NCBI RefSeq assembly: GCF_901709675.1
Contig: NC_051094.1
Location: forward strand, 15,014,501-15,078,500
Origin: Syngnathus acus
Lineage: Eukaryota > Chordata > Actinopteri > Syngnathiformes > Syngnathidae
Direction: 5' to 3'
Length of the DNA stretch: 64,000 nucleotides
In this document: piece by piece, positions 11,939-23,212 of the stretch
Position numbering within the stretch: position 1 is the stretch's first letter
Layout: the number at the start of each line of letters is the position of its first letter
The notes under the pieces: generated by a model
What the model saw: the letters and a program-made list of their open reading frames with translations, nothing else
The model's database searches: none
What the model was told of the DNA's origin: nothing
Program-made: the position numbers and the translations under genes

Positions 11939-13637
11939 ATATCAAAGCGTTCTCATGAATCTCATTCAAAAAACAGTTAACATCAAAATAATACCAAAGG
12001 GCAACGGTTTTTGAGTTTTGCATTTTTCATCTCAATAACAGTTATTATTTCATATTTTTGGGTGGAAAACCGTTCATGCCCTTCTAATAGGGTTAAATAA
12101 GTTAAATATTTACACATTATTTCACATATTCACATTATTTACTTTCTATTAGGCTTTTTTCTGGTCACGGATGAGTTGAATTGAAATTTTAACTACAAAC
12201 CAATTACAAAACATACTTGGTGCTAATAACTCAAAAATTATTAAACCCTCAGGCACCATGAGCCCCACTGGGCTACAGTCACTGGCAATGTCTGGGGTGA
12301 AAAGGCAATCTAACAGCTGCCTCTTCACAGGAATCAAAACAGAGTGAAGTAGAAACTCATTGCGTGTGCATTCAAGATCCAAGAGCAAATAGCACATTTT
12401 CGTCATCTAGCACTGGAATGGGTCAAGGCAGTGAGGCTTCAGTTCAACACTTGTATTATTTATTGGCTATGATAATTAGAAAAATCGGAGTCTCACTCCT
12501 GATTATTCCAACTAGGTCAGAATTCCAGGTCAATCGCATTGGGAGAAGAGGGAGATAGAAAATCTGTAAATGTCAGTGCAAATGCCTTTTCTTTGCCCTT
12601 CAGCACTGCACCCGTGGTCCAGATGGTTAAAGGATGCCTAAAAGCTGTGTGCAATAGAAAACTTAGTGGCTGCTTTGCAACTTTTCAGCATTTTGAAATT
12701 ATGGGGAATGTAGCTCAGAGGTTGACGAACTGACTTGATTTTAAGAAGTCTGCCTTGCAGCATGCAGGCCTTACTGCTGCTTCCGGAAAACTGCACTTTG
12801 ATCACAGCAGTTTATAATTTATCAAACGCTTACTAAAGAGAGAAAGTGTGTCAGCTCCACATGATTTACTAAATGTATTTCTAGTTTTCTTTTGCATGCC
12901 ATTACTCCCTTGCACAGGATATTCACAATACGCCATAGAAAAGAGGATGTTGCACAGAATTGGATGTTGAGCTGAACAGGGTTGATTTTTTAGTTTTACA
13001 TAATTCCTACAATAAAAAGTGCTCCTTTTTCGCAGTAAATCTGCACAATTAAATTTGAAGTGGATTTTCAACATGGCGTGTAAAAAGCTACCCACTTTGC
13101 AACGGAAGACTGAAAACATGAAGACACTAAGGAAAACCAAGCATTGACTCCAGAGCAGCAGGCTGTTGGATGTTCCTAAAGGCTGTGGATTTATGGATGA
13201 AATCATTTTCGCTGGTAAGAATGTAATTCCGCTGCAGCTCCCTGGGGAATACAGCAGGAACGATTCCATAGACAATGAATCCTTACCTAAAGGAAATGGT
13301 CTTGAATGGAAGCATTAATTCTGAGCTCAGTGAGCAGCGGCTGTTATCGCTTCCAAACGAGCCCAATTTGTTTGTTGGGAACCTCCATGCTGACATGCAG
13401 CATACATGTTTGTCTGTCTGTCTGCTAAACTGGTTTGTCCCTTTTTCAGTTTGAGCTGACACACAACACGCAACCTGTCCTTCGTAACCCACAAACACTT
13501 CAGATTAGCTGTAGCTGGGAAGAAGAGTTGAAAAATACAACTTTATATTTGTTTAGGAAACTGTCTGTTGCGCAGAGGCAAAAGGTTAATTTTGGAGTTA
13601 CTGTATTCTGGGTTGATAACTGCATACATTTTTTTTT
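11221..13637. other. Intergenic zmat4-sfrp1, nothing recognised apart from one microsatellite
   Basis: AT-rich intergenic sequence holding the (TAAA)n run at 11881-11941. A 157-codon minus-strand open frame at 12802-13275 has no recognisable domain and is treated as chance. Confidence 0.4.
11881..11941. repeat. (TAAA)n microsatellite
   Basis: About 15 uninterrupted copies of TAAA. Confidence 0.98.
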
Positions 13638-14012
13638 ACTATTGGGTTGTCAATCCATCTATCCATTTTCTATACCGCTTGTCCCCACGGGGGTGGCGAA
13701 CGTGCTGGAGCCTATCCCAACAGTCATCGGAGCACACTATGAACCGGTTTCCAGCCAATCGTAGGGCACACAGAGATGAACAAACATCCGCACTCGCACT
13801 CACACCTAGGGGCAATTTGGAGCGCTCAATCGGCCTACCAAGCATGTTCTTTGGGAATGTGGGAGAAAACCGGAGTGCTCGGAGAAAACCCACGCGGGCA
13901 CGGGGAGAGCATGCAAACTCCCCACAGGGAGGGCCGGAGGTGGAATCGAACCCGCACCCTCTTAACTGGGAGGCGGATGTGCTAATCAGTGCGCCACCGT
14001 GACTATTTGGTT
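13638..14012 (-). mobile_element. tRNA-derived SINE with imperfect 11-bp duplication
   Basis: Same family as 7416-7780, in minus orientation and near full length. The B box reads GGTTCGATTCC and the head ends in GTGCGCCACCG on the plus strand. ACTATTGGGTT at 13638-13648 and ACTATTTGGTT at 14002-14012 differ at one base and are the likely target duplication. The (GATG)n tail is short. Confidence 0.9.
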
Positions 14013-14199
14013 CGCAACGACACTCTTTCCTCAATATGCTTCCTTCTCAACCAAACTATGTGAAAGGAGCTGTATCATGCAATTCTAAGCTTTGCACAGT
14101 TTATTATAGGCATTTACTGTATGATTACATATTACCTTTGGCAAAATGGCTAATTTTCTAATAAAATATGAGTTATGTATTTTGGTAGCAAGATTTCAT

Positions 14200-14432
14200 A
14201 GTAAGACACCTGGTTGGACATCCTGGTTGTTCTGGAAGGAGGATCCGCTCATCTGCGGCCCCTTCTCAAGGTTTCTCGTTTTTTCCCCAGCTGGGGTTCT
14301 GCGGGTTCTTCTTTGTCCTCCTGGGGCTTAAGAGGGTGATGAGGAAAGTAATTGTCAACTGTGACCATTAGAAGCCCTTTGGGACGTTTTTGTGATTAAG
14401 GGCTATACAAATAAATTTGACTTCACTTCACA
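14200..14432 (+). mobile_element. Retroelement 3' end with TTGACTTCAC tail
   Basis: Contains CTTCTCAAGGTTTCTCG, AGAAGCCCTTTGGGACG and GGGCTATACAAATAAA, and ends in a short TTGACTTCACTTCAC tail. Related 3' ends occur at 27690-27845, 29768-29925 (minus) and 55078-55160. A repeated 3' end with a short tandem tail fits a non-LTR element or a SINE riding on one. Class inferred; no coding region remains. Confidence 0.6.
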
Positions 14433-14697
14433 TGTCAAAGTTATGCAGAGAAAAACTCGAAGCATTTTATTAATTATTTAATGCACAAAAATCAGAACAG
14501 CCGCATCTCAACTCAAGTTGCAGACACAGCTGCTCTGAGAAACTAGGCGTGTGTTTAGTCTGCAGGAGTGAGGCTGGTGCTTAGAGAGGAGAGGAATACT
14601 CCAAGATGAGTGAATGGAGAAAAAGAACACTTTGAGGGTGTTTTGATGAGGACTTAGCATTTTAACAAAGCTAAAAGCTTCAAAAAGTTGATCTAGC

Positions 14698-15056
14698 ACT
14701 GTGGTTCTTAACCTTGTTGGAGGTACCAAACCCCACCAGTTTCATATGCGCATTCAGTGAACCCCCTCTTTAGTGAAAAAGAAAAAAAAGAAAATTCAAG
14801 ACATAGATGTTTTTTACTGGTGCACAAAATGAGCCGTGCAGGAACATCACCTTGTTCAAAGAATAAAACCAACACAATACATGAACTCACAACAAATGAC
14901 ATACCAGCAAATCAGTGTGACTTCTGCTGAGGCCAGTTCAGATATGCATTATGACGAATTTATAAATCAGGTATGTTCGGACTTCCGCAGTGGAGGCTCT
15001 GCCGAACCCCTGAGACCGACAACCCAAACCTCTAGGGTTCGATCGAACCTCTGATT
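14698..15056. mobile_element. hAT-like MITE remnant
   Basis: Begins CACTGTGGTTCTTAACCTTG and ends near GGGTTCGATCGAACCTC. These resemble the ends of a vertebrate non-autonomous hAT family that opens CAGTGGTTCTTAACC. The right terminus is eroded and no 8-bp duplication was found. It has no coding capacity. Confidence 0.5.
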
Positions 15057-15460
15057 TAGCATAATATGGGTCCTTTAACTAGCCCCTGCATACATTTTGA
15101 TTTGATTTGTTTATTTTGGCAAGTACATAACAAAACAATTATTACAGCTTCATTTCACAATATGTTTTACATGACTTGTCAAAAAGGGAAACGGGTAGAA
15201 GTAATTCTGCTTATCTAGTCCCGTCCCAATTACAACCAAGAACCAAGTTGGACGGCTCTGAAGAAGACTAGAGTAGCAGTCGAAACTGTCAGCAGGTAAA
15301 AACTTACATTTTTATTGTCTGAACAAAATAATCTGCATAAATAAACCAAGGGTTTCAATGCCAGACACACAATCTACATTTCACAGTACTACCAATAATG
15401 CTGACAGTCATTATGAAAAGAGAGAAAACAAAAGAAAACAGAATTTTGACCAGGATAACA

Positions 15461-15613
15461 TGTGATTTGAATACAGCAATAACAAATAAGCTGTACGTTT
15501 GAAAATGATTTGAAAACAGCCATGATTTGGATACAGCAATAACAAATAAACTGGACGTTTGAATATGATTTGTATACAGCAATGATTTGAATTCAGCAAT
15601 AACAAATAACAAA
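15461..15613. repeat. 60-bp tandem repeat, about 2.5 copies
   Basis: The unit TGATTTGAATACAGCAATAA (first 20 bases) recurs at a 60-bp period: CAATAACAAATAA falls at 15536 and again at 15596, and ACGTTTGAA at 15495 and 15555. Each unit also has a half-repeat (ATGATTTG...ACAGC). The array is interrupted by the MITE at 15614-15989; weakly similar sequence (GGCAATAACACAAACTGGAC) resumes at about 16019. Confidence 0.85.
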
Positions 15614-15989
15614 TACCGTATTTTCCACACTATAAGGCGCACTGGATTATAAGGCGCACCTTCAATGAATGGCCCATTTTAAAACGTTGTTCAGATGTAA
15701 GGCGCACCGGATTATAAGGCGCATAGAATAAATAACTCAACGTTGCTCAAACGTTAATGCAATCACAATATAGTAACACTCGAAATAGTGAAAACAATAA
15801 CAATATATCAATAACTCAACATTGCTCAAACGTTAATATCACACAACACACAAGATAAACACGTACAGCTTACTTTAATAAATTAGTCCTCATCCACGAA
15901 TCCATATTGGTCCATATATAAGGCGCACTCTCGGCTTTTGAGAAAATTGGAGGTTTTTAGGGGCGCCTTATAGTGCGGAAAATACGGTA
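15614..15989. mobile_element. 376-bp TA-flanked MITE related to the 174-bp family
   Basis: Terminal inverted repeats of about 27 bp start TACCGTATTTTCCACACTAT and are mirrored at the right end. Internal copies of TATAAGGCGCAC stand where the 174-bp MITEs have TATAAGTCGC. The ends and layout make the two families related. The interior also has a duplicated AACTCAAC(G/A)TTGCTCAAACG block (15734 and 15813). No coding capacity. Confidence 0.85.
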
Positions 15990-16225
15990 GACTCGAAGTT
16001 TGAGTAAGATTTAACTACGGCAATAACACAAACTGGACTTTTGCAGGACAATGGATCTCAATTTGTTTTGAACACAGCAATGCCAATTTGATTTAGTCAT
16101 AACACGTTTTAACTGTTAAAACGTGTAACAGTGAATGTTTAATCGATTTCGAGAGAGTTGGAGTCACAATCGCGAAGGCACTCCGTGCATCGTCTCCAGC
16201 AACAGGCGGCACTTGCACCAACCGA

Positions 16226-16477
16226 TCACACAGCTAATTGTCTCCCATGCTGGCCTCCTGTCGCTTGTCCAATTTCTCCAGACATCTCAAGACGGAGCGT
16301 TGCCTCGCTGCTCTCAGCCATCCGGTTCATTCCTTTCAGCTTTTTGTACAGGTGCAACCCAATGAGGGTCAGAGCAAGCCAGCCGATGACGAGAAAGATC
16401 AAGATGTACACATCTTCCATATCTTCAGTGTACAACTTGTCGAGGCATATGACACGCCACCTGCTCCAGCTCTCCAT
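16226..16477 (-). CDS. Candidate small single-pass membrane protein, unidentified
   Basis: I do not recognise this protein. From an ATG at 16477 the minus strand is open for 83 codons to a TGA. Residues 23-44 (VYILIFLVIGWLALTLIGL and neighbours) form one strong hydrophobic segment followed at once by YKKLK, so a type I or III topology with a basic cytosolic flank is likely. A pyrimidine-rich CTCTCTTGCAG ends eight bases upstream of the ATG and looks like a splice acceptor. The frame stays open upstream to about 16681 and includes NGS and NVS glycosylation motifs. Size and layout recall small channel-accessory or SMIM-type proteins, but no family signature was found. It lies alone between zmat4 and sfrp1, next to a SINE fragment. 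It may be a gene, a pseudogene or chance. Confidence 0.35.
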   Translation of the reverse strand: MESWSRWRVICLDKLYTEDMEDVYILIFLVIGWLALTLIGLHLYKKLKGMNRMAESSEATLRLEMSGEIGQATGGQHGRQLAV

Positions 16478-16698
16478 TGTGGACCCTGCAAGAGAGGTAC
16501 CGTGGGGGCATTGTGGCTCCCCAGTTCTTGGATGTCGAGGGGAGATAGTATGGTCGATTGCACTGAAGACCCAGCTTAGGAAATCCATAGCTCGTGATAC
16601 GTTTGGGGATGTGCCTGTGTCTGCTGCTAGTAGATCTGCTCCCAGTGTGCCCTCAATGTTACACTCTGAGCCATTTGTCACTGCATTTTGGTATCAGT

Positions 16699-16821
16699 GT
16701 TTGCTGCCCGGTGACGGCTGGGATAGGCTCCAGCACGCCCGCGACCCCCGTGGGGACTAAGCGGTTCAGAAAATGGATGGATGGATGGATGGATAATAAT
16801 AATAATAATAATAATAATACA
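16699..16821 (+). mobile_element. 5'-truncated SINE with (GATG)n and (AAT)n tail
   Basis: Only the last 90 or so bases of the 7.4-kb SINE family are present, from TGCTGCCCGGTGACGGCTGG through GGGGACTAAGCGG, followed by GGAT repeats and an (AAT)n run at 16795-16820. Confidence 0.85.
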
Positions 16822-16835
16822 TCAGATTTGTAAGG

Positions 16836-18592
16836 CACTTTTCTGTCAAAGCGCCCAAAATGAATATGCATGCACTCGCACGTTCAAACACTTTTCACTA
16901 AGTGGTTTGACGTCTTTTGTATTTAAATTGTGTACCTTCTTGTGCTTCTGCTTCAAGCCTATATTACAAATGCATCCAGCAATGCATTCATCACTATTTG
17001 CCTGTCAGTGCCAACTGCAAATAAGTCACAGGTTAAAGTATACCTCTGACAGCCCATTTCTATGTTTTTCTATGTATTGATGGGGAAACGAAGCAATATT
17101 GGAAAGTAATGAAATGTATTTTCTGTCAAGCGGTGGAGGTAGGAATGCGGTGCCGCTTGACAGTTTTCTACTGTTGAATTACAGGTCATTATTAAACAAG
17201 CATTAACTGTTCATTTACATGTGGGGATTAATATTTAACTGTATTTTACTTTAAAAAATATAGTTAGATACTGTTGTAACTTTAATTTACAGCAACCCAA
17301 TTATGCTGTGAAATTACAGTTATCTATTGATCTTGTTTCTCCAAATTTTTACAATGAAACAGTTTACAGCTGAATCTCTGTTGAGTCATGAGATGTAATC
17401 TCGTACTGCTACAGGCACCTTTTTCACCTTTCCCTGTTCTGTATGTTGCAGCCATCTCTGTTATTATTATAACACAATGAGCTGCATTGCACCCTACCAG
17501 CATACCAATACGCACATCTGCTAGAAAGCACAGAATAAAGAAAAGCAAAGGGTATTATGCGGAATGTCATGACAACGATAAAGATGGCACATGCCGACAG
17601 CGGAAATAAGAATTCCACTGATGGGGCAATAAACCTGTAGGGTTGCATGCGCACAGACAAATGGAAACGCACTTGTGCACATGCACACACGCACACAGAG
17701 TCAGAGACATGTGCGCTGTACATCTCTACCACTTTATTTCACTATGACCTTTCCCCTTGGTACACTTGAGGCAAATAAAGATACTAGGTTATTTTCCTTC
17801 ACTTGAGTTTGATAGAAAGAATCGTAAAAGTCATATTTAATCTTTCATCCAATGAAATATAATAATACACTATCTTATAGGAAGCCTGGCTATAGCCTGA
17901 AATAACAACAAACCAATTTGTTAGAAACAATGATTGTATTATACGGCAAACTGTAATTTTTTTGCTGTGTCAATAAGCCAAGCACACCCATCCATCACAA
18001 GACACTTTTAGTTAAGTCTAGTTTTAATTTTATGACATATCAGAGTAACTAAAAACAATTCCAAAATATTTCAGGCTTTGGATCCTTTTTTGACATTTTA
18101 GAAATTGTACACTTTTTAATATGTCTGATGGAGTTAACACAAATCAAGTTCTAAACATTTAAAGTGTTTTAAAGTCAGTTAGACGGTTAAATAACTAAGG
18201 TTTTCCTGCACAAACCTATCCCAATCCAAATAATACCGTGTTTTTTTAAAAACTTTTTTTATCATCTCAAGAATGAGTGATATATGTTCTGTATGCACAC
18301 ACACACGCACGCACGCACACACACACACTCACACGAACCACGCGCACTCAAACACACATTCACCTACACTTGAAAATTGTGATTCTGAAAAATTCATTCA
18401 ACCCATGTGATAAGGGGGCAAGTACTTTTTCCAAATAAGGTCATGTATCTTTGAACATATTTTTTTCATTTTAATAAAAACAAATTTCCCTCTTGATTCA
18501 CAAATGTGAGAGTGCTCCAGCTGCCGAACGCGATACATCCAATGACAGTAATATGTATATTTAAATACATAATTTGCCAAAGCACTCTCATA
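16836..18592. other. Intergenic, nothing recognised apart from a (CA)n tract
   Basis: AT-rich intergenic DNA. A short impure CA repeat is at 18296-18335. CTGT/ACAG-rich sequence at 17170-17330 could be an old small MITE but has no clear ends. Confidence 0.4.
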
Positions 18593-18766
18593 TACCGTAA
18601 TTTTCGGACTATAAGTCGCGGTTTTTTTTCATAGTTTGGGTGGGGGGGCGACTTATACTCAGGAGCGATTTATATACATATATATGGGGTTTTTTCACTT
18701 TTTTGGGCATTTTATGGCTGGTGCGACTTATACTCCGGTGCGACTTATAGTCCGAAAATTACGGTA
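18593..18766. mobile_element. 174-bp TA-flanked MITE, copy 2 (inverted)
   Basis: The reverse complement of the 2045-2218 element with two substitutions by eye, the same length, the same C7 and A8 runs and TA at both ends. The near identity indicates recent movement. Confidence 0.92.
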
Positions 18767-19684
18767 CATTAATTTTCCTCACCAAATGTGCTAGTATGCG
18801 TTGTGTGCAAAACAATGTTAAAGAACATTGCATGAGTCATTACTGGATGTGGTAAACTTCATGTTGTTATGCAAACAGTGCATATGCTGAGTCCAGCTCT
18901 CTGCTATCTTGTAGCGATGCATTTTATGCCCAAAACGATACTTCAATCCAAACAGCTCTGAGTCAAAGATCCAGTGCACGTTCTGGCCATTCTTTCTCCC
19001 CCAAGGGCAAGACTCGTCAGTCGGCACGTTGCAAGACAATAAATTGCCTTATGCTGTGCATAGATGCTTGCTTGTACCATTTTATTTCTTCCCTATCGTC
19101 AGCGTTGGCTGCTTTCTTCCCAAGAATGTGATGTTAAAAACAAATTAATGATATTGTCATTTGTTGTCTTTTTTTTTTTACCACCCCATTTTAATTGTAC
19201 CTGGTGTTTGAAGAACTGATCAGAATGTTACTAAACATTACAGTTTTTCTCTATGTGCAATAATGGTACAGGTGCTTACATGAAGATGCGTGAACACATT
19301 CCATAATCTAGGTGTGCCTCGTGGACCTCATCTTGATTCCATGAGAGATGAAATCTGTAATTAAGTGTCTCTCTACTATGGGTAGAGCAGAGATTCTAGA
19401 GAGGGAATAAATACATTTTGATTTCCAGACGATATCAAATAAAGGCAAAAATGTATGAAGTGCTGGCCAAAGGAAAGTGGGGAATATTTTTACCAGGCTT
19501 GATTCTTTTTCATTGATTGATTCATTTTGCAATAGGCCTATTGACATCCGCATCACCCCACCCTTAAACAGACAGACAGACAGACAGACAGTCAACTTCT
19601 ATAATTTAAATTTTCCATGTGTCCATTTGTGGCTTTTCATATGGGAACAAACAGTGTAAGGGATTATCCTTGAACTGCCATATT

Positions 19685-20053
19685 TGTCACGATCCGTCTC
19701 CGTTCGTTTCCTTGTTTTAGTGTCATGGTTTCTGTTCGCGTCTCTGAGTACACGCCCCTCCCCTACTCTACTCACAATCTATGTATTAATCACAGTCACC
19801 TGCCTCTCGTTACCTGTCGCATATTTAAATCCTGTCTGCGTGTCACTCCCTTGTCGGATTGTTTTCGTCTCGCTTCTGTAGTCTGCTCTCGTCTCTCTGT
19901 TTCAGTTTGTTTAGTCCCTGTGTTAGGAAGTAATGTCAATTTGCCCATTTCGGTTTTTCTGTTCCCCTTCTTCCCTTCCAACTCCCTTTTCCCTCAATAA
20001 ACCCTGGTCCGAGCTGCATTTGGTCGCCCCTGGCTCCATTCTCATCCGTGATA
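19685..20053 (+). mobile_element. Solo LTR with 5-bp target-site duplication
   Basis: The 369-bp unit opens TGTCACGATCCGTC and closes CATCCGTGATA, near-inverse ends (canonical ...CA has become TA). ATATT lies directly on both sides (19680-19684 and 20054-20058), the duplication length expected of many LTR integrases. Inside are a TATA-like CATATTTAAATCC (about 19820), pyrimidine-rich sequence and AATAAA near 19996. There is no internal region or second LTR, so it is best read as a solo LTR. Superfamily not determined. Confidence 0.75.
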
Positions 20054-20058
20054 ATATT

Positions 20059-20582
20059 CCATGATATTCTTGTCCACCATTCCACCTGTCTCATGATAAT
20101 TATAATAATTAATCATTTAATTAATAATTAATTACTATCTTAAAGCACATTTCTCCTGCAAAAGTTTAATTCTAAACTGTGGTAACGTCAAATGTGTTTG
20201 GCAACACACCATTGTCATAGTTCGAGGTTATGTACAATTTAATTATGCCTCAGGCCCCGACAAAAGCTGCATACACAGGCTTTCTGACATCCCATCTAAC
20301 TTGAATCTTATAGCTGTGAAAGAATCCTCATTATTAGATTGATACTGGTATAAAATGTATGATTTATTTTGTCCTCTGAACGGATCAGATTAAGTTTCCA
20401 TATCGCTTCTCCTCAGACTACCCAGCCGCAACAATACAAAGATGTCTGCTGAGCGTTTGTCATATGGATATAGTATGAGGCTGTTTCACTGTGCTGATTT
20501 TAGTTTCCACAAAGCTTGCTCCACCCTATAAGTACAATACCACAAACTTTGTACCACAAAGATTTAGTGTAAACAATGTTTT
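20059..20582. other. Intergenic, nothing recognised
   Basis: AT-rich sequence between the solo LTR and the tetranucleotide array, with no recognisable gene or repeat. Confidence 0.4.
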
Positions 20583-20832
<250 letters not shown>

Positions 20833-22559
20833 GCTAATCAAAGCAAGGAAAAGGCTGGGAAAGTGGCGTGATAAACTGACAGTGACAAGACTGTGATACG
20901 ACAATGAACACCTGGCCAAGACGAGGGGTTGGAGGGAGGCGATTGGGTACCACAAGAAATAGGAAAACTAAGCACAATAAAAATAACGTAGAAAGATAGG
21001 TGCACAAAGGAACACAGGGGAAATAATTAAAACTAATTTCCAAATCATAAACAAAAACAACCAAGCTCTCAATTAATATTTTAGTGTGGAGACCTCAGCA
21101 CAGTCTAAATTCTGAACTCAACTACAAAAAGTGGAAATACCCATGTAAATTTGACACAAAATGAACACATCCAGCTCTGCTTTCACTTGTCAATCAAATA
21201 CACTTGTTCATCTAGTATATCTTTAAATCTCCATACATGTTTGCACCGCCAACATAAACTGCATCCACTTAAAGCCTGGAATGCATCCTATCCAGCTTTT
21301 GAAGCCCTCCAATGCACTTGAGCGTGAAAACAGAAATATAAATGTCTCAGTGTGGAATTTAGATGCACTCATTTCTGGCTGTAAAATGTAATTGAGATGC
21401 CGCCGTCGTGCTCCCAAACCGCACCAATACAATGAAAACCATGGGCCTCTCATAACTGATCGGGGAAGAGAGTCCTGCTTCCTGTAAGCCTGTCTTTGCA
21501 CCAAAACGTATGTATGACTTATGTATGAAGTAGCGACGGCAAATGTGTTACGCAACTCACATTAGTTTACTAGCTTCCTGATTTAAGTCGCTGACTTGCA
21601 ATGTCACTGACTCAGCGCAAGGCCCCAGCTCATTATTTGCCCAGAAAGATGCGACTCAGTCCCAGACATGGAAAACTAGATTTGCCCCGGCATGAAAAGG
21701 AGATGCAGCTGTTTTGACACCAATCGTGCTGCCTGTCTATGAAAATAGTTCCCAATTATTATTTGCCATACTATACTACGTCATACACAATTTTCATGTA
21801 CTTCAATCTAATTTGTGTTTTCATGAGGTCCCTAAATGTAATTAATTCAATCTCTAAAACCACTCCACAGAGAGTTGCCCAAGTAACAATTTGCAATGCA
21901 GTCCTTGACAGCCATTATTCATCAGGAGTCATCGTGTACACCTCTTGCACTTATCTGAAACAAGTCTTAAGCATCAGCATGTGGTTGCTAACAGATTGCA
22001 TGCAAGTTACTAAATGTGGTGCAAGCAGAGCTTGATGCTTTGTGCAACAAAGATTTTTTTGACATCAACAGACTTGTTTCATGCTTCTTCAGTAGAAACA
22101 TGTCATGTGTGAAAAATAGTGTGCAGGTGACATCTTGCCGTTTTAGTAGTGCAATGATGGCATTTTTCGTCATTTTCTCTAAAATTAACTCACTTGTTTC
22201 TTGTTTCCAGACCATGATCTTTTCAATGCTTTCTGGTGTTGTCAAATGAGCAATTATGAGCCTGCTTTACATTTCTATAGGACTGTACCATGGCGCCTGA
22301 TGGGTTGAAGGTTAACAGTGGCCAAACAAGTCAACGATCTTGAAGAATTTGGGATTTTTTTTCCATTTGGATTTGTCAAATTTCTAAAAAAAAATAGAAA
22401 ATATTGTCAAACAATCCACATTCCCAAAAATATGCCTGCAAACTCAGCGACATGCAGGCTATGTATGCAAGAGGGGGCACCACCGCCCACTCCAACAAAT
22501 TATGTGCCCAACACATTTGTATAAGAATCACATTCATTTCGTTATTCATGCTGAGGATG
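20833..22559. other. Intergenic, nothing recognised
   Basis: No domain, repeat family or splice-flanked frame recognised in this AT-rich stretch. Confidence 0.35.
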
Positions 22560-22695
22560 GAGCCAACAGGAAGGAGAAGAAGAGTGAGGCCAAAGAGGAA
22601 GTTTATGGTCGATGTGACGGAGGAAGATATAGAGGACACAGTGAGACAGAATTGACTGATGTGTTGTGGTGAACTCGAACGGGAGCAGCCGAAAG

Positions 22696-22735
<40 letters not shown>
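22560..22735 (+). mobile_element. LINE 3' end fragment with (ATTT)n tail
   Basis: The sequence GGAAGAAGATATAGAGGACA and then GAACTCGAACGGGAGCAGCC resembles the end of a fish non-LTR element whose last bases are usually ACGGGAGCAGCCGAAAG. A TTTA repeat of about 40 bp follows (22697-22735). The coding portion is too short to classify. Confidence 0.5.
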
Positions 22736-23168
22736 TCCATCCATCCATCCATCCATCCATCCATCCATCCATCCATCCATCCATCCATTCGATGATGATA
22801 GAAGTTTATTCATCCCACAGCGGGGAACTCCATCATCTGTACCACTTGTCCCCACGGGGGTGGCGGGCGTGCTGCAGCCTATCCCAGCAGTCATCGGGCA
22901 GTAGGCGGGGGACACCCTGAACTGGTTGCCAGTCAATCACAGGGCACACAGAGACGAACAACCATTCCCACTCACACTCACACCTAGGGACAATTTGGAG
23001 TGCTCAATCGGCCTACCAAGAATGTTTTTGGGATGTGGGAGGAAACCGGAGTGCCCGGAGAAAACCCACGCGGGCCCGGGGCGAACATGCAAACTCCACA
23101 CAGGGAGTGCCGGAGGTGGAATCGAACCCACACCCTCCTAACTGTGAGGCAGTCGTGCTAACCAGTGC
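22736..23168 (-). mobile_element. tRNA-derived SINE with long (CCAT)n tail, inside an (ATTT)n tract
   Basis: Minus-strand copy of the 7.4-kb family. The tail is a (CCAT)n run at 22736-22788, followed by a 60-bp insert (GATGATGATAGAAGTTTATT) not found in the other copies. A B box GGTTCGATTCC is intact near 23118. ATTT repeats lie on both sides (22697-22735 and 23169-23212), so it sits in, or seeded, a TTTA microsatellite. Confidence 0.88.
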
Positions 23169-23212
23169 GTTATTTATTTATTGATTTATTTATTTATTTA
23201 TTGATTTATTTA

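Noticed and set aside
12700-12770. tRNA-like start (GGGGAATGTAGCTCAGAGGTT)
   Set aside because: Resembles a tRNA D-arm and A box, but no B box, T-arm or acceptor stem closes it.
12802-13275. 157-codon open frame on the minus strand, the longest without a known homologue
   Set aside because: Composition is irregular, no domain, signal or repeat is visible, there is no splice context, and a frame of this length can occur by chance in 64 kb.
13568-14034. Frames of 131-144 codons
   Set aside because: Explained by the SINE copy at 13649-14001.
15355-15642. Repetitive hydrophobic peptide frames
   Set aside because: Arise from the 60-bp tandem array, whose unit length is a multiple of three and so keeps frames open.
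22659-22936. Ile-His-Pro-Ser repeat proteins
   Set aside because: Translations of TTTA and CCAT tandem repeats and the adjoining SINE.
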